This document shows positions 47,471 through 60,227 of a stretch of DNA of 64,000 nucleotides, piece after piece (the first letter of the stretch is position 1; each line of letters begins with the position of its first letter). The position numbers were made by a program, and so were the translations under genes. The notes under the pieces were generated by a model that saw nothing but the letters and a program-made list of their open reading frames with translations, was not told the DNA's origin and did no database searches. Source of the stretch: Punica granatum (lineage: Eukaryota; Streptophyta; Magnoliopsida; Myrtales; Lythraceae); the NCBI RefSeq assembly GCF_007655135.1, contig NC_045133.1, forward strand, positions 27,439,845 through 27,503,844. Reading direction: 5' to 3'.

Positions 47471-47574
47471 GGATACGCGGAAATAGAATAAAATGAATTG
47501 TAATGGTATCTAGAGAAATGGAGTGGAAGGATCAAATGTTTATTCATTTTATTCTATTTCATTCCCATGTATCA
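47471..47574. mobile_element. small foldback element
   Basis: GGATACGCGGAAATAGAATAAAATGAA (47471) is mirrored by TTCATTTTATTCTATTTC..CCATGTATC (47543-47573). The arms are close to the whole element length, so it folds into one hairpin with a short loop. It looks like a small MITE remnant. Confidence 0.55.
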
Positions 47575-48070
47575 AATATCAGTTTATATCTTTTGAAAAG
47601 TTATTGCTTTTCTCTGATTTACTAAAATAGTTATTCCAGAAATCATTCATTTAAGCGTAGTTTTCGGCCTCCTCAATTTGTTGCTACTTAAGAAATATTG
47701 TCCATATAATCATAATGAAGAATAACACTCTTCTGGGGTTGGGGTGTCAGATCCCACATCAGAGTGTGTGTGCGGGTATAAAGGGCAATAGTAATACAGC
47801 TAATCTTCTTTTTTGTTTTTGCTAAATAAATATATTAGTAATTAATACAGCTAGTCTGGTTGCACCTTAGTTACGATATTTTGTCAAATAATATTCCTTT
47901 TCGAATTTTTTTTTAAAAAAAGCAAATGATGTGTGTACAAAAATAATAATGTCTTTATTGATGTGGCAATAAAGACAAATAGTAACGCTTTCGATTTCTT
48001 TTGTGGAAAATTTTTGGTATCGTGGCTGATTTTCCGGCCTTCTTTATAGTATTATCTTGGACAAAAATGT

Positions 48071-48347
48071 TGAACTAATTAAAGTGCAAAAACATTTCGC
48101 ACTTTAATTCGGTAGTTTCATATGAGAAGAATTTTTCTTATAGGAAAGTTTTGAATTAAAGTGTGAAAACTTCTCTCACTTTAGTTCAATAATTCTTGTA
48201 CAAGAAGAATTTATTTTGTACGAGACTATTGAATTGAAGTATAAATAGTTTTCGTATGGAAGTGATTTCTCTTGTATGAAATTATTGATTAATTAAAGTA
48301 TGAAAAGTTTTCGCATTTTAGTTCAACAGTTTCATACAAGAGAATAT
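48071..48347. repeat. cluster of four palindromic units
   Basis: A motif like TTGAATTAAAGTGTGAAAAC..CTCACTTTAGTTCAA, itself a near-palindrome, occurs four times at about 48071, 48151, 48227 and 48280. The copies are separated by a second motif built on TTTCATACAAGAGAA or its complement. Each unit is 55-80 bases. Confidence 0.75.
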
Positions 48348-51300
48348 AATAAAAAAAAAACTGAAAATCAATCGGCAATAAGAACCATAAAATTTCCGTT
48401 ATTTTTGCCATCAACAACATGCGAAAACAATAACAATTTCCATTTTTACATATAAAAAACGAGCGCAAACTGCAAAACGATAACGCACACACCAACAGGG
48501 TCTGCGCCACGCCTGGGGAGCACGTGACGTTACCGTGAATTGAGAAACAGGGGACATGATGGCGCGCTAACGCACACACCAACCTTAAATATGTAATAAT
48601 ACGCGTGCATTGCATGGCCGGCTGGCCCCCATTGGCCCGCCGTAGCTTAGTCGAAATAGCCGAGGCTCACGTACCTCCAACTTCGCACGTACAAGTTTGG
48701 TTTCACAGTTCAATTCCATAAGATAAGATTGTCTTGACATTTCAAAGTTGCTAACAAATATTCGTTGCCTAGCAAATTATAATTTCGTCGACGGTTATAT
48801 ATACCACAAAGTAGGCTATATGTATGCGATGTTAGATATAAGCTAAACGACGTATATTAATGCAAGAGAGGAACATGCACTTCGGAATGCATTAGATATA
48901 GTTATGCCGATTTCATGACAAAAAAAAAAAAAGAAGAAGAAGAACTTTTGGACATACGTATAATCAAACTTATGATGACAGTCTGAGATTGAGTTGCAAT
49001 TCAAAACTTCGTGACGATAATAATTCTGAATGTTCAAGAATACTGTCCATACGACGTCATTGTATTTGGAAATTATATGTACATTGAATTTTCGAGAAAG
49101 TAGGGCTGATAATATGAATTCTGTATTCGGCAACTTTAGTTTTACATAAAATTAGTGTTCTTACTTTAGTTGGATTACTAATTTATATTAGAAAAACATC
49201 TTAATTAACTCATTTTACGAATGCGTTCACTATGAAACGTGACACATATATAAATAAGATTGATGAGATAATAGACACATTTCTATGTAGTCTAATACAT
49301 TGAATACGAGATTTGACTAACGAAAAGACTATGTTTAAAGATAAGGAATGGATTTGATAGACAACTCGTGAGTTCGCCTATATCTGAAGTACATTAGTTT
49401 TTTTCTTCTTGCTTTTATTGTACAGCTTCTGATCTAGAATGAAATCAGTGCTACCCGACTAATTCAAAAAAAGTATGATCCATGTCAAATTATTAAAGAT
49501 TAAAACTCTTCTAATAATGAATTTTTAATTGATCTTATATAAAGAAAATAGACTGTCAAACTATTTAAATTAATCAAATTATGTTGGTTGAAATACATTA
49601 ATTATAAGTTCATGCATGAGGACAATTTGCTACTCCAGATCAAAGACAACTCAAATGCATGATGTGACAAGGAACCCACATGAACATGATCTTATAGTAG
49701 ATTATAGTCGTCGTTTAAATTTCCTATACAAAATACTAGAAAGCACAGTGCAAAATAGGTTGATGCCTAATATACATTATTTATTATAATCTATGAACAT
49801 ATATCTTTCTGTATATCATATCATAGAATAGAAACGAAAGGTGGGGAAGTTTCATTTTCAGTAGTCATTTCGAGGATTTTATTTTACCCGCGAGAAAACA
49901 TGCGGCTATTACAACAGTTTCGTAATCAATCAATCAATTAAGGTATATAATTTTTTCTATTATAAAAAAATATTCATATATGCCTCATATAAAATAATAA
50001 AAAATTCATTTAATGGACATAATTAGTTTCACCGGCTAGAATTGCTTTTGAAATTTTTTATTACTAATTAAAAAAAAGTGTATTGCTGCATTATATTTAT
50101 TTTTTCATATAAAGTACATAATTATAATTATTTCTTCCACCAATAACAAAATTACTATTATTCATTCACCCAACGATTAGATTGATGGAAAGAGAGTTCT
50201 AGTCTTGGATGAAATTAAAGTGTGACAGCAACCATCGATTGATTGATTGACCAAGATGAATGATTTTATGTATATTTCTCATATTGATATTGACTGACAC
50301 GAGGGAAGATGCTACTGCCTCTTTAGTATCGGTCTTGGGATTCCTTTAATCATCGTATTAACTTTTTCTTAAAGAGAATGTATAACACAGTGATGCACTT
50401 CTCGTCTGGTGATTAAGAGACTTCAAGTTCGATATCTAGTGAGATTGTTCGTATTTCTTTATTAAATATTTAAAATTTCTATTTTAATGCACTAAATTCA
50501 TAAACCTCCCTTGTAATAAAAAAAAATTATATTATAATAAATTAGAAAGAAATTTGATGTTTAAAAAGGTAAGAAGTTGATCACGTCGGCGCAAAGAGCG
50601 TATAAGAGAGTTTCATCTTTAATAGAAGCGATTTTTTATACAAGCTCGATCAATTACGGACCATTGACAAGTGATTTATAAACTTCCCCTTCCATTGAGA
50701 ATGGTATGGATTTGATACTCGAAGTGTCCCTCGCCACTCTAACGTACCTAATTTTTCGGATTTACGAACATGACGACAAAATAAAATGCTCGAGACAGCT
50801 ATGTACCACACCTCTTTTGACCAATGACTAATGATCAATGACCATCCCATCCATGAATCTTGACCATTACATCACATTGTAGTCTATTTCTCCCATTAGG
50901 ATTTCAAAAAAAAAAGAAAAGAAAACCCGTTTGTGGATCTGTTCCTGAAATTCTTCAAAGATCTGATGTACTGGCATATTCAATGATTGAAAGAACATAG
51001 AAATTTGTAAAATTTTGAACAGATACAGAACGTGCTCTTATCATCGCACTGTTGGTCACTATTTCTCCCCACAAGATAGGTCCTCTTCAATTTGCTATAT
51101 ATGCTGCCTTGCTGACTGATGATTTATAGGCTCATGATATATAGCTTAGTGATATGAGCCTAATCTAATATTCCTGCCACGTTAATAACGAAAAGCAGGG
51201 ATCGAACTGTGATAGAGGCCCCATAGCAGCAGCAACCTCGTGATACATACTGCACTAGCTTTGTCGAAAAATAAGAAACTTTGAATTTCGTATTGATCCC

Positions 51301-51631
51301 ATCCGAGCATCTTATCTTTTCTGGTGCTGAACTGCGTAGGCAATGTTGTGTTTTGCATTATTGTGCAGGACGACTTTCGTGTGTCGGGTCTACATACTTG
51401 TGCAAATGAGTTAAATTTCATGATCAAATAGATAATTGATGGGCCTAAAATTAAATTAAACTTTTTGGAGGAAAAAATTAAGGTTCGATCGGACCAATCT
51501 TTGATCGTCGAACAAAAAAGCAGTAGGTTTAACTGAATTCTGGTTAAATATTTATTTAGTCATCCTTCTAAGGGAAGCACGCCCTTGGAGAAGTAAACAT
51601 CAATTCATGTTTGGTTGGCACATATATACAT

Positions 51632-51633
<2 letters not shown>

Positions 51634-51667
<34 letters not shown>
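51634..51667. repeat. (AC)n microsatellite
   Basis: About 17 AC units flanked by short TA runs. Confidence 0.95.
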
Positions 51668-51676
<9 letters not shown>

Positions 51677-52962
51677 GTTATCAAATTCTTAATACTAAAC
51701 ATAAATGCAGACTATATTTTTAAAATGTAGACCTTATAAGAACATTTAATTATTTTTCAAATGAACCTAAATTAAAGAACATTAATTTGACTTTCTAATA
51801 AATAATTACTAAAACAGCAAAAGCCAAGTCAATTGCGTCGTTTGATGAATAATCTTTCCACATTCAACAAAGCCTTGTGTCGTCTATCGACATATTACCA
51901 TCTTACGTTTCTTACGTTATTCCCTAACCACTATATGTAGAAAATGTTTGAGACATCACCCATTAGTCGGTATGAATTTCGCAGTGAACATACGAAAAAT
52001 ATGGTGTTTAGTGCTGAAAGGAAAGATATTAATTGATAATTGGGGGTTTAAGTAAACGTGGATCGGTATTGATTAGGTTACGTGGGACCGACATGTCTCA
52101 ATTGAACAAAATAAACCTCAACTAGCATCATACCGATGTTCATGTCACATGTTTGGTGGTATGGAAAATTAATCTTAGCGTGTTTGACTAATCTAATCCA
52201 TGGCTGACCAATCGATTATTAATCTCATCGCAACTTTAACGAATCCTACAGGGGATTTTCAATTGGTTATTAACTAATCAAATTCGATTTGCCAAACGCA
52301 TATGTACTTGGCAATGGTAGACTACCTAAACATTCTTTCACAGCCTAATTATCAATAATAGTGGTAAACATTCTTCTTAAGATTGACAATCCAATAACGT
52401 CACTCGTAAAAGTATTGAGGGGATGACTACCGAGATCAAATGAAAAAAATAATATGAAGGGCGTAACTGCTAAAGATAAAATTTTGGAGTACATTGTCAA
52501 AACTCGAAAGTGTACAGAACGTGATTACCAGAACCAGAACGTCTTTTATGAAAAATGAAAGGATGAAATAGAGAGGGTGAAAGGCTTTCATCCAAAATAC
52601 TCAACCGAAAGAACGGTATAGTATCCTCATCCTCGTATAATGGATACTAATTCCATTATTGGTGATGATAAGGGAACATTTAAATTGATAATGTGACATG
52701 TCTGCTTCTTCTATACTATATCAGGTTCCTATTCGCAAGTTCATAAAAAAATTTAACGACCATAGTTGCAAAAGTGATTCTATGATCAACTTTACAATCA
52801 AAGGCTATAATATAAGATGCACAATGCAGATTTTAAAGGAATAATCCAAACTTTACAACGAATCAACATGATTAACTTTATAATCAAATCAAGAACTACA
52901 ACATGTATAAGATACAAAATTCAGATTTCAAAGAAAAAAAATCAAACCCCTCAAAAATATTA

Positions 52963-53455
52963 GAGTGCGTTTGGATTTAGAGTTGAGTTGAGATGAGTTT
53001 TGGTTTTAATTGATTTGTAATGATTATATTATTAAATTATGAGAAAAAGTGTGAAAAAGTAATAAATAATTGAGAAAAAGTAATGATTGTGTTGTTGAAT
53101 TGCGAAAAAGTAATGAATAGTTGAGAGAATTTAATATTAAAAATTGAATTGAATTATTAAAAAAAATTTAAAAATGAAAAAAAGTAATAAATTGTAACGT
53201 TGAATTGAAGATAAGTGGAGTTGAGTTGAGTCGAGTTTAACTCTACTCATTACACAATAAAAATCAACAACACAATTATTACTTTTTCCATTTTCTTCAA
53301 TTTTTTTAACTATTCAATTTAATTTTTAATAATAAATTCTCTCAACTATTCATTATTTTTTCACATTTTTTTTTTTCATAATTCAACAACGCAATTATTA
53401 CAAATCAATTAAAATCAAAATTTAATTTTACTTAACTCTAAAATCAAACATACCA
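52963..53455. mobile_element. 493-bp foldback MITE
   Basis: The terminal repeats GTGCGTTTGGATTTAGAGTT (52965) and AACTCTAAAATCAAACATAC (53434-53453) are near-exact complements. Complementarity continues far inward: TTGATTTGTAATGATTATATT on the left, ATTACAAATCAATT on the right. Nearly the whole element can form one long hairpin. There is no coding capacity. The end style matches Tourist/hAT-type MITEs that start GTGTTTGG; the flanking TA is compatible with a short target duplication but is not conclusive. Confidence 0.7.
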
Positions 53456-54783
53456 TAAATAACTATTAGTGAAAGACAGAACCTCTGGTGTGCCAAATTA
53501 TTACTGTCGCCACGTGTCGCAGCACGATGATCGACACCTAACAACTTATAAATCCCATGGGCGGCTGGGCGAACGTTGATGGGTCGGGTCCTACTGGATC
53601 TATTCCTTAGCCGCCTCCATTAACTTCCGGTTCAGAAAAAGCCAACTCCCTTAAAGACCGGTCTAACGGTCATGATCAGGTGCAGCCGAGAGTACCTTCA
53701 CTCAGGTGCACCATCAAATCGCTTCCTCGAGTCACGAGCGATCGGATCGAAGTAGTCCCAAGCACGCGCAGCAAGTGACGTGGCACCACTCCATTCGTTC
53801 AGGTTCAACTGCAGCAGATCCCGCCCGCCGCTGATAAAATCCTGGATTAACTGATCACCGCGTCCGCCCGCGTAGTCTTCCTCGACGCAAAAGAAATGCA
53901 GTCTCTGTTCAGATTGATTTTGATTTGCTCAGCTTCTTCACATACGATCGATATTTGACATAATAAGCTTCGTCTCCCCATTTGAATTGTGTAAGCGAAG
54001 GAGGAGCAGTTTCCTCCCGCTCTCTCCTTTCCCATTCCTTCGTCGTCTCCGCCTCCAACTTTGTGCTTGCAATTAATCAAGCGCGTACGGCTGGCGCGAT
54101 TCCATAGCATCAGCAACCATTCAAATTGCAGACGGGAATATAAAGATTCTTCTTCGCCTCATTGGTTCCCTTGAAAAAGCGTCCCCCCCACCCCTTCCTC
54201 TTTTCGTATCTGCTCAGCTGATTCTCTTTAGGGTAAAGCAACTTTTTTTGAGCAGCTATTCCTTCAAGTTTGGATCGGTTCGCTTTTTTGCTTGTGCTTG
54301 AAACTGTGGCCTCCCTCATCGCCATTGAAATGCAGCGGGCGAGGCGGGTTTATTGTCGTTACGGTGATCGTGTAGGAGAGTCGGTACCGGGATTGCATAC
54401 TTTCGCAGGCTCTGCTCACGGCATTGTGAGCTCTGCTCAAAATACGCTCTCAAGGAGGTCGAATAGATTGGTTTTAGACACGCTTACGTTCTTACATGCA
54501 CGTCTCTGTTAGTTCTTAGTGGTCTTATTTCATCTTCTATACAATATCCATCCTGGAGAGGCACGCCTGTGCTCTGAGTTCTTCATTCTTGATGACTTTA
54601 CTTCATTCTTGAGCTTGACATTGCTTGCCTTAATTTTCTTGGCGAGGAAAAATTAGACCGATTGGTGTTTGATGTATGCTACTCGTGTACGAGTTGTTGT
54701 TCTCCTAAAACGTAGTCAATCCTGCGTGCTTGTCTGAATTCTTCCGCTTCTTGTGATTACTTTACTACAGTTGGGAAATTGTC

Positions 54784-57700
54784 ATGGGAGACAAGTCGGA
54801 AGGCATTTGTCGGGACTTCTACGTACCCGATTACTTACTCGTTCCTGGATCTAAGCCCAGGAGGATTACCCATGTACCGGCATGTCCAGTCATAGTGTTC
54901 ATCAACTCCAAGAGTGGTGGCCAGCTCGGAGGCCAGCTTCTCCTAACGTATCGCTCTCTTCTCAACAAAAATCAGGTGTGAATTTTTGTAAAGGGCAATT
55001 CGAAAGACGGCAGCTGCTGCTCTTTCTGTGAAGTATGACTATCCTAGTCTTAATTGCTTGCATTTATGTCTCAGGTATTCGATTTGGGTGAAAGTGCTCC
55101 TGATAAGGTGTTACACCAGCTTTATGTTACTTTAGAAGTGCTGAAGAGTAACGGAGATGACTTTGCCCATGAAGTTCAGAAGAAATTAAGAATAATTGTA
55201 AGGCCAACTACCGGGTAGAAAATGAAGAGCGCTCTTGTTTTTTTTTTTTTTTTTTTCCCTTCATGTCATTTATCAAAGCGAATAGAAATGAATAGTCTGC
55301 TCTCTACAATTGTATCAACAGGTTGCTGGAGGGGATGGCACAGCAAGCTGGCTTCTCGGAGTGATTTCTGATCTCAAGCTACCTAGACCGCCTCCAGTCG
55401 CCACGGTGCCACTTGGAACTGGCAATAACCTCCCATTTTCATTTGGCTGGGTAAGATACTAAATCCTTGAATCATCAAGCAAGTAAAAATATTTATTTCA
55501 ATTGTTCTCGTGAAACCTAAGAATGTGTCTTTTGTCTCTGTACTCCTGGGTATATATTTTTGAATTTGTAATGTGCCTGTTGACCATTCACTTCTGTTTG
55601 GTGATGTTAGGACCAAGTTGAACTCTGAATTTTTTTCATGCCAGCACATCATTTGAGAAAATTAACTATCCTGAATTCTGATGTTATATAGTGAATATGC
55701 TAAGAAAGTTGCCAGTCACTTTTCGAACTGGGAAACTGCGCTGGAAGTTAGCAGAACTAATGAGCAATTTGCTACTGTACAGGGGAAGAAGAATCCTGGG
55801 ACCGATAAGCAAGCTGTACAATTATTCTTGAACCAAGTGAAGGCCGCAAAGGAAATGAAAATTGACAGGTATATATACTTATTTTCATTGTCATTCTTGT
55901 CTTTACAAAAGCATGCATAGATGTTCTCTGTTGGTTGTCAATTGCTACATAGCGTCTCTGAATTCCGGTCCTGAGAAGTTTTTCACCCTCAGTTAAACTA
56001 GGCCCAGAAATTAAGCTTTGAATTTCTAGCCAGAAGAACATGATTACATAGACGATAGTCTTATCTTGTCCAATCTTTGCTCTCTTGATGGTGTAGTGTC
56101 GAATATATCACTTTGCATCATTCTAAAACTTAAGAGCCCATATACTCTTTTTCTTAATATGAAAATAATTTTGTTCATACTCTTAATTATGGCACTTGCA
56201 GAGTAACTTCTTTCCTCGTGTTCCTTGTATTTCAGCTGGCATTTGGTCATGAGAGTGAAAGCTCCGAAAGAAGGTTCATGTGATCCAATTGCACCTCTTG
56301 AGCTACCCCATTCCTTGCATGCATTTCATCGTGTCTCCAAATCTGATAGACTGAACATGGTAAGTCTCTGCATACTTACTTTATCCTGAACATTCCTATT
56401 TCTGTATTATTTATGGTCTAATATTTGAGAAGAATATGATAAAAGCAGCCAATTTTCAGCAACAATTTGGATCCATGGGATTCAGTTCTTAATTGTTTCT
56501 ACTTATAACTTTTTTCCTCTCCCATCTTTTCAGGAAGGTTACGACACCTTTCGAGGAGGATTTTGGAATTACTTTAGCATGGGTAAGAACATCTACTACT
56601 TCAGGCGCTCAATGGAGGGCTCAAAGAGTCACTTTAGGCCATTAGAAACATAGGTGTATCCAAGCAATATTAAATTTGCCTTGCTAGCTAGGTGATCAGG
56701 TATAGTCTGGAGCAAATATCACCGGCAAGTACTACTGCCTTTAGACTGATACCCATAAGTCTGTGATGCTAATCAGGAAGTGGAAATGATTTCCCGTTCT
56801 GCGAATCTTTTTCACGTAAAAGTATATAGTTTATCCTTGTACCCAAAATTCTACTAGAAACATAGCATTGAAATATTTTAATCTTTGGCTTCTTAAATTT
56901 CAACTGAAAAGTCCTTACTATCTTCATAAACGTCCTCCTTGTTCAGGTATGGATGCCCAAGTGTCCTATGCATTTCACTCAGAGCGGAAGCTGCATCCGG
57001 AGAGGTTCAAAAACCAGCTGTCTAATCAGGTATCTTTTTCTATACATTCTGCAAGCACACAGCATGTAAGAAGTCACTGTGTAGTAATGGTTGTGACTCT
57101 TGTGAGCACACTTACTAACTCGCTTCTTGCTCCGGCAGAGCACTTACTTGAAGCTTGGATGCACTCAGGGATGGTTCTGCGCTTCTCTTTTTCATCCTTC
57201 TTCACGGTGAGTTTTTGTGGAGAGTCTTTAACCTTTGATCTACAACTATGTTAGATTGCTTGCTCTCTTCAGTTTGTATTAGTCTATCTCAGTTTGAAGG
57301 ATTTAAGCTCGCGTGCAGGAACATAGCACAGCTGGCAAAGATCAAAATTATGAGAAGACATGGCAAGTGGGAGGACCTTCTCGTTCCTCGCAGGTAATCT
57401 GAGGAGATTTCTCTTTCTTTTTTTCTAATGATCAGGCACTAAGCTACCTAATTACAAGCAGTTGATTACATTACTGATCCACTAAGGCTGTGTTATCCGG
57501 AACTCCATTACTGAGCCACTACTTATTAGTTAAGATCGACAAGCCAAATTATTATTATCATTTCTCCTGATGTATTGTCTGCAAATTACAGCATCAGGTC
57601 CATTGTTTGCCTCAATTTGCCTAGCTTTTCTGGTGGACTCAATCCTTGGGGAAAGCCCAACCCGAACAAAAGACGTCAAGTTAGTTCTGCACTCGTCTCT

Positions 57701-58385
57701 TGAATTTGTTCTGCTAAACCAGAATGTTTACTCCGGCGACTTGATTTCAAGTAGTCTTTTTTAGAGCATGCTCCACTCACCTTCTTGATCTTCTTCTCTG
57801 CAGAGAGACTTGACTCCTCCATACGTTGATGATGGCCTTATCGAGATTGTTGGCTTTAGGAATGCTTGGCATGGTCTTGTTTTGCTGAGTCCGAATGGTC
57901 ACGGTACTCGGCTGGCCCAGGTAAAATGTCTATGTTATCTATCTCAAGACTGACAGAGTGAAGGACATTCTTAGGAACGCGCTAACACAATGTCCAACTG
58001 AAGCCTTACTATCACTGATTACTGATTGTTGGTTTTGCTTGATTCTGTTCTATAGACAAATAGAGTCCGCTTCGAGTTTCACAAGGGTGCAGCGGATCAC
58101 ACGTTCATGAGAATTGATGGGGAGCCATGGAAGCAGCCCCTACCAGTTGATGACGATACTGTCACGGTAGAGATTTCCCACTCAGGCCAAGTCACGATGC
58201 TTGCCACCCCATCATGCCAATCAAGGAGTGTAAATGACCCATCCTCTCCAGTCAGCTACTCCAATGACAATGATAACAGCAGTGGAGAGGAGGAATTCAT
58301 AGATGACTGGGAGGAGAAGAGAAAGTTTGGTGCTGCCGATACTTTTAAGATACCGGATGGGGTTGATATCTCATACTTCAGCTAG
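54784..58385 (+). CDS. diacylglycerol kinase, plant cluster II (DGK5/6/7 type)
   Basis: Twelve coding exons: 54784-54975, 55075-55197, 55322-55450, 55783-55868, 56236-56359, 56534-56582, 56947-57029, 57139-57206, 57319-57393, 57592-57679, 57804-57920, 58056-58385; 487 residues. The catalytic domain starts with [15 protein letters not shown] (about residue 36) and contains the glycine-rich nucleotide-binding loop [12 protein letters not shown] (GGDGT at 108-112) and [15 protein letters not shown]. The accessory domain follows ([42 protein letters not shown]). There is no C1 domain and no N-terminal membrane anchor, which separates it from cluster I DGKs. It phosphorylates diacylglycerol to phosphatidic acid, a lipid messenger in stress signalling. 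The acidic C-terminal tail ([17 protein letters not shown]) is retained. Which of DGK5, 6 or 7 it is remains open. Confidence 0.92.
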
Positions 58386-58790
58386 AGCTCCAGCGGTCAC
58401 TAAATTGTTCCATGGCTTTTTTTTTTTACTTCAACAGTCTGGTTTTTCGTCTCGCATGCTCTTGCAGATTGGTTAGCACCAGAGGATTTTGTGTCGGAGG
58501 TTCTCGGGAGTCCCGGGACCTTTACTTGACTGCATCCCGACTAGCCGAACTAACTGCTAGCACCCTTTGTCGTGAGCGTGCGTGTGTGTATAGTCTATAG
58601 CGGAAATCAGACATGGACGGAAAATTCTCTTATTTAAACTCAGTGCGATTGCTTTGTTCAGTTTGTGCCTTTCCTATTCTCTTGAAAAGTTCCATATTAT
58701 TCCGTATTTGTCGTTTCGAACATGATAAGAATGATAACGGATTGGACTGAAAGGTGAGGACATGTATTTAGAATTTAGCCTAACGTGCAA
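58386..58790. other. DGK 3' flank and spacer
   Basis: Probably the DGK 3' UTR, then the start of the segment duplicated around the wound-peptide genes. No further ORF is supported. Confidence 0.45.
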
Positions 58791-58880
58791 TGGAGAGCAT
58801 GAGTTATAGTTTCAGATTCGAAGAAGATCAGACGACGCAACTATAATAATAAATCATAGGACGAAAGGTTGCACCCCCTC

Positions 58881-59040
58881 CACTTGTCGTTTTTTTTTTT
58901 TCGCTGAATAAAGCATATATCATTAGAACGTAGAACCATTTACAGAAGTAATAAGGTTCGGATACCTTTCAAAAGTACAGAGCGACTGAAAATTTGACAT
59001 TGCGCCGAATTGGCTCAAATCATGAGAGGCACTTGTCGTT
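58881..59040 (-). mobile_element. 5'-truncated LINE-type retroposon with 11-bp target duplication
   Basis: CACTTGTCGTT occurs at 58881-58891 and again at 59030-59040. Between them lie a T-run directly after the left copy and 125 bases of unrelated sequence. On the minus strand this reads as a short fragment ending ..AATGATATATGCTTTATTCAGCG and a poly-A tail: the structure left by target-primed reverse transcription of a LINE, heavily truncated at the 5' end. The T-run belongs partly to the duplicated site. Confidence 0.75.
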
Positions 59041-59262
59041 ATTTTGATAAAACATAACATAATAAATCTCTCAAGTCCAACAAAACCAATGTAAAAATAT
59101 ATTCCAAATTAATTAAGAACATAAGATTCAATTAATATGACAGTATTTCAAATTCAATGAAACCTCGAAATCGTTTTAGTTTCCTCAAACTGTTGGGTGT
59201 CCCTCCCCTGCCTTTGTTTTTGGTTACAGGCCATTTCTTCTCTATCTACTTCGTCACTTCAC

Positions 59263-59272
59263 TTCTATATAT
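59263..59272 (+). promoter_or_regulatory. TATA box retained upstream of the dead wound-peptide copy
   Basis: CTATATATATG is at the position equivalent to the TATA box of the intact copy at 61081 (60989-60996), showing that the promoter was duplicated with the gene. Confidence 0.4.
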
Positions 59273-59360
59273 ATGTATAAGAATCAACACAAACTTCTCC
59301 AAACAATTCTACTCCAAGTCTGTAATAATCGAGACTGCGAGACTCGGGTTTCTTACAGAA

Positions 59361-59625
59361 ATGGAAGGAGCATACAGGGCATCGTGCGTCGTGGGAGCTA
59401 CTATAGAGGCAGTAGAGGCACTGAAAGGTCAAGGCTTCTGCAGGTGAAACTACCCTTTGAGGTCACTTCTGGTACGAGCCCAAGACTTCATTGGGACAAT
59501 GATCCCTTGCTCTGCACCTTCCGAAGGAGGCCCGCATGACGACAAGAGCCGACCGCTGGAGGAGTAGGTGGAGAAAGTTATTTGCTTGAGCTTCCGGGGG
59601 TCCTAATGCAGTCAGATTCCGAGTA
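59361..59625 (+). pseudogene. wound-induced DUF3774 protein, dead tandem copy
   Basis: Starts MEGAYRASCVVGATIEAVEALKGQGFCR, then TGA replaces the Trp codon of the family motif CRWNYPLRS. The same frame continues with NYPLRS..VRAQ, has a second stop (TAG) after about 70 codons, and ends in a decayed form of KVMYLSSWGP (KVICLSFRGS). The intact neighbour at 61081 shows what was lost. The upstream 250 bases match the region before the intact copy, so the whole unit was duplicated. Confidence 0.85.
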
Positions 59626-59872
59626 CAGTGCAATGTAATGAGCAAAATGATGAGACAGCAGAATCAAAAGCATGCGGGATAATACTTACGGGCATTTTTT
59701 TTTTTAAGAAATAATAAATTCAATGCTTTATTTTTCTTTTTTATGTTTTTTGGTAAAGATCTTATTCTTATTTTGATATTTCAATATTTATCCGTTCCTG
59801 CAGATAAGGCACGGTGTAAACATGCTGCAATTTCTGTTGTGTATAGCACCTTCCTCAAAGAAACGACATGTG

Positions 59873-60222
59873 TGTTAAGTTATGGAGCCTGAAGTACTGT
59901 GAATCCGGGTCGAGATCGGCGATCCAACTTGCCGGTGAGTTGGCTGGGGGTTGCAGGGGGGCAGCGCCCCCTTGCTTGGGGGCCCGGGGGCGTAGCCCCC
60001 GGCCCATATTGTATTCGGCTCATTGGGGATGTAATTAGGGTTTGTTCCCTTTAAAACAACAGTTTATATCTCTTGTAACCCTAACTCAAAATAGTGATAT
60101 ACCTGGCTTGGCGGCGCCCCCAGACGTAGTCAGAATTACTGACGAACTGGGTAATCAATTCCGTGTGTCACTTTTACTTTTTCGTTCATATTATCTTCTA
60201 CTATCGCACATCAGTCGCAACA
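59873..60222 (+). mobile_element. solo LTR (Copia-like) with 5-bp target duplication
   Basis: A 350-base unit starts TGTTAAG and ends GCAACA, flanked on both sides by ATGTG (59868-59872 and 60223-60227). Its middle has a GC-rich palindromic stretch (about 59950-60005) and then AGGGTTTGTTCCCTTTAAAAC and TTGTAACCCTAA, the layout of plant Copia LTRs with a TATA-like box and a transcript end. No second LTR or internal region is present, so it arose by LTR-LTR recombination. Strand is inferred from that layout. Confidence 0.82.
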
Positions 60223-60227
60223 ATGTG

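Larger units (their letters stand above)
46680..54783. other. 8-kb gene-free region between MYB and DGK genes
   Basis: AT-rich spacer with no supported coding region. It holds foldback elements at 47471-47574 and 52963-53455, a palindromic repeat cluster at 48071-48347, and an (AC)n run at 51634-51667. The last 1.2 kb (53500-54783) is richer in GC with ACGT-core motifs near 53513 and 53780 and probably contains the DGK promoter and leader, perhaps with a leader intron. Confidence 0.5.

Noticed and set aside
48071..48347. CRISPR-like spaced repeats
   Set aside because: Units are palindromic, diverged and unequal in spacing, and the genome is a plant.
48646..48720. TAGCTTAGTCG and AGTTCAATTCC as A/B boxes of a Pol III unit
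   Set aside because: Neither fits the consensus well, and no stem structures or T-run terminator follow.
50398..50460. tRNA-like B box (AAGTTCGATATC) suggesting another SINE
   Set aside because: No convincing A box at the right distance and no cloverleaf.
54330..54512. 60-codon frame upstream of the DGK start
   Set aside because: Could be an upstream ORF in the leader, but the leader structure and any intron are unknown, so not called.
59945..60005. Strong GC hairpin that could be read as a terminator or rDNA fragment
   Set aside because: Lies inside the solo LTR with exact target duplication and belongs to its structure.
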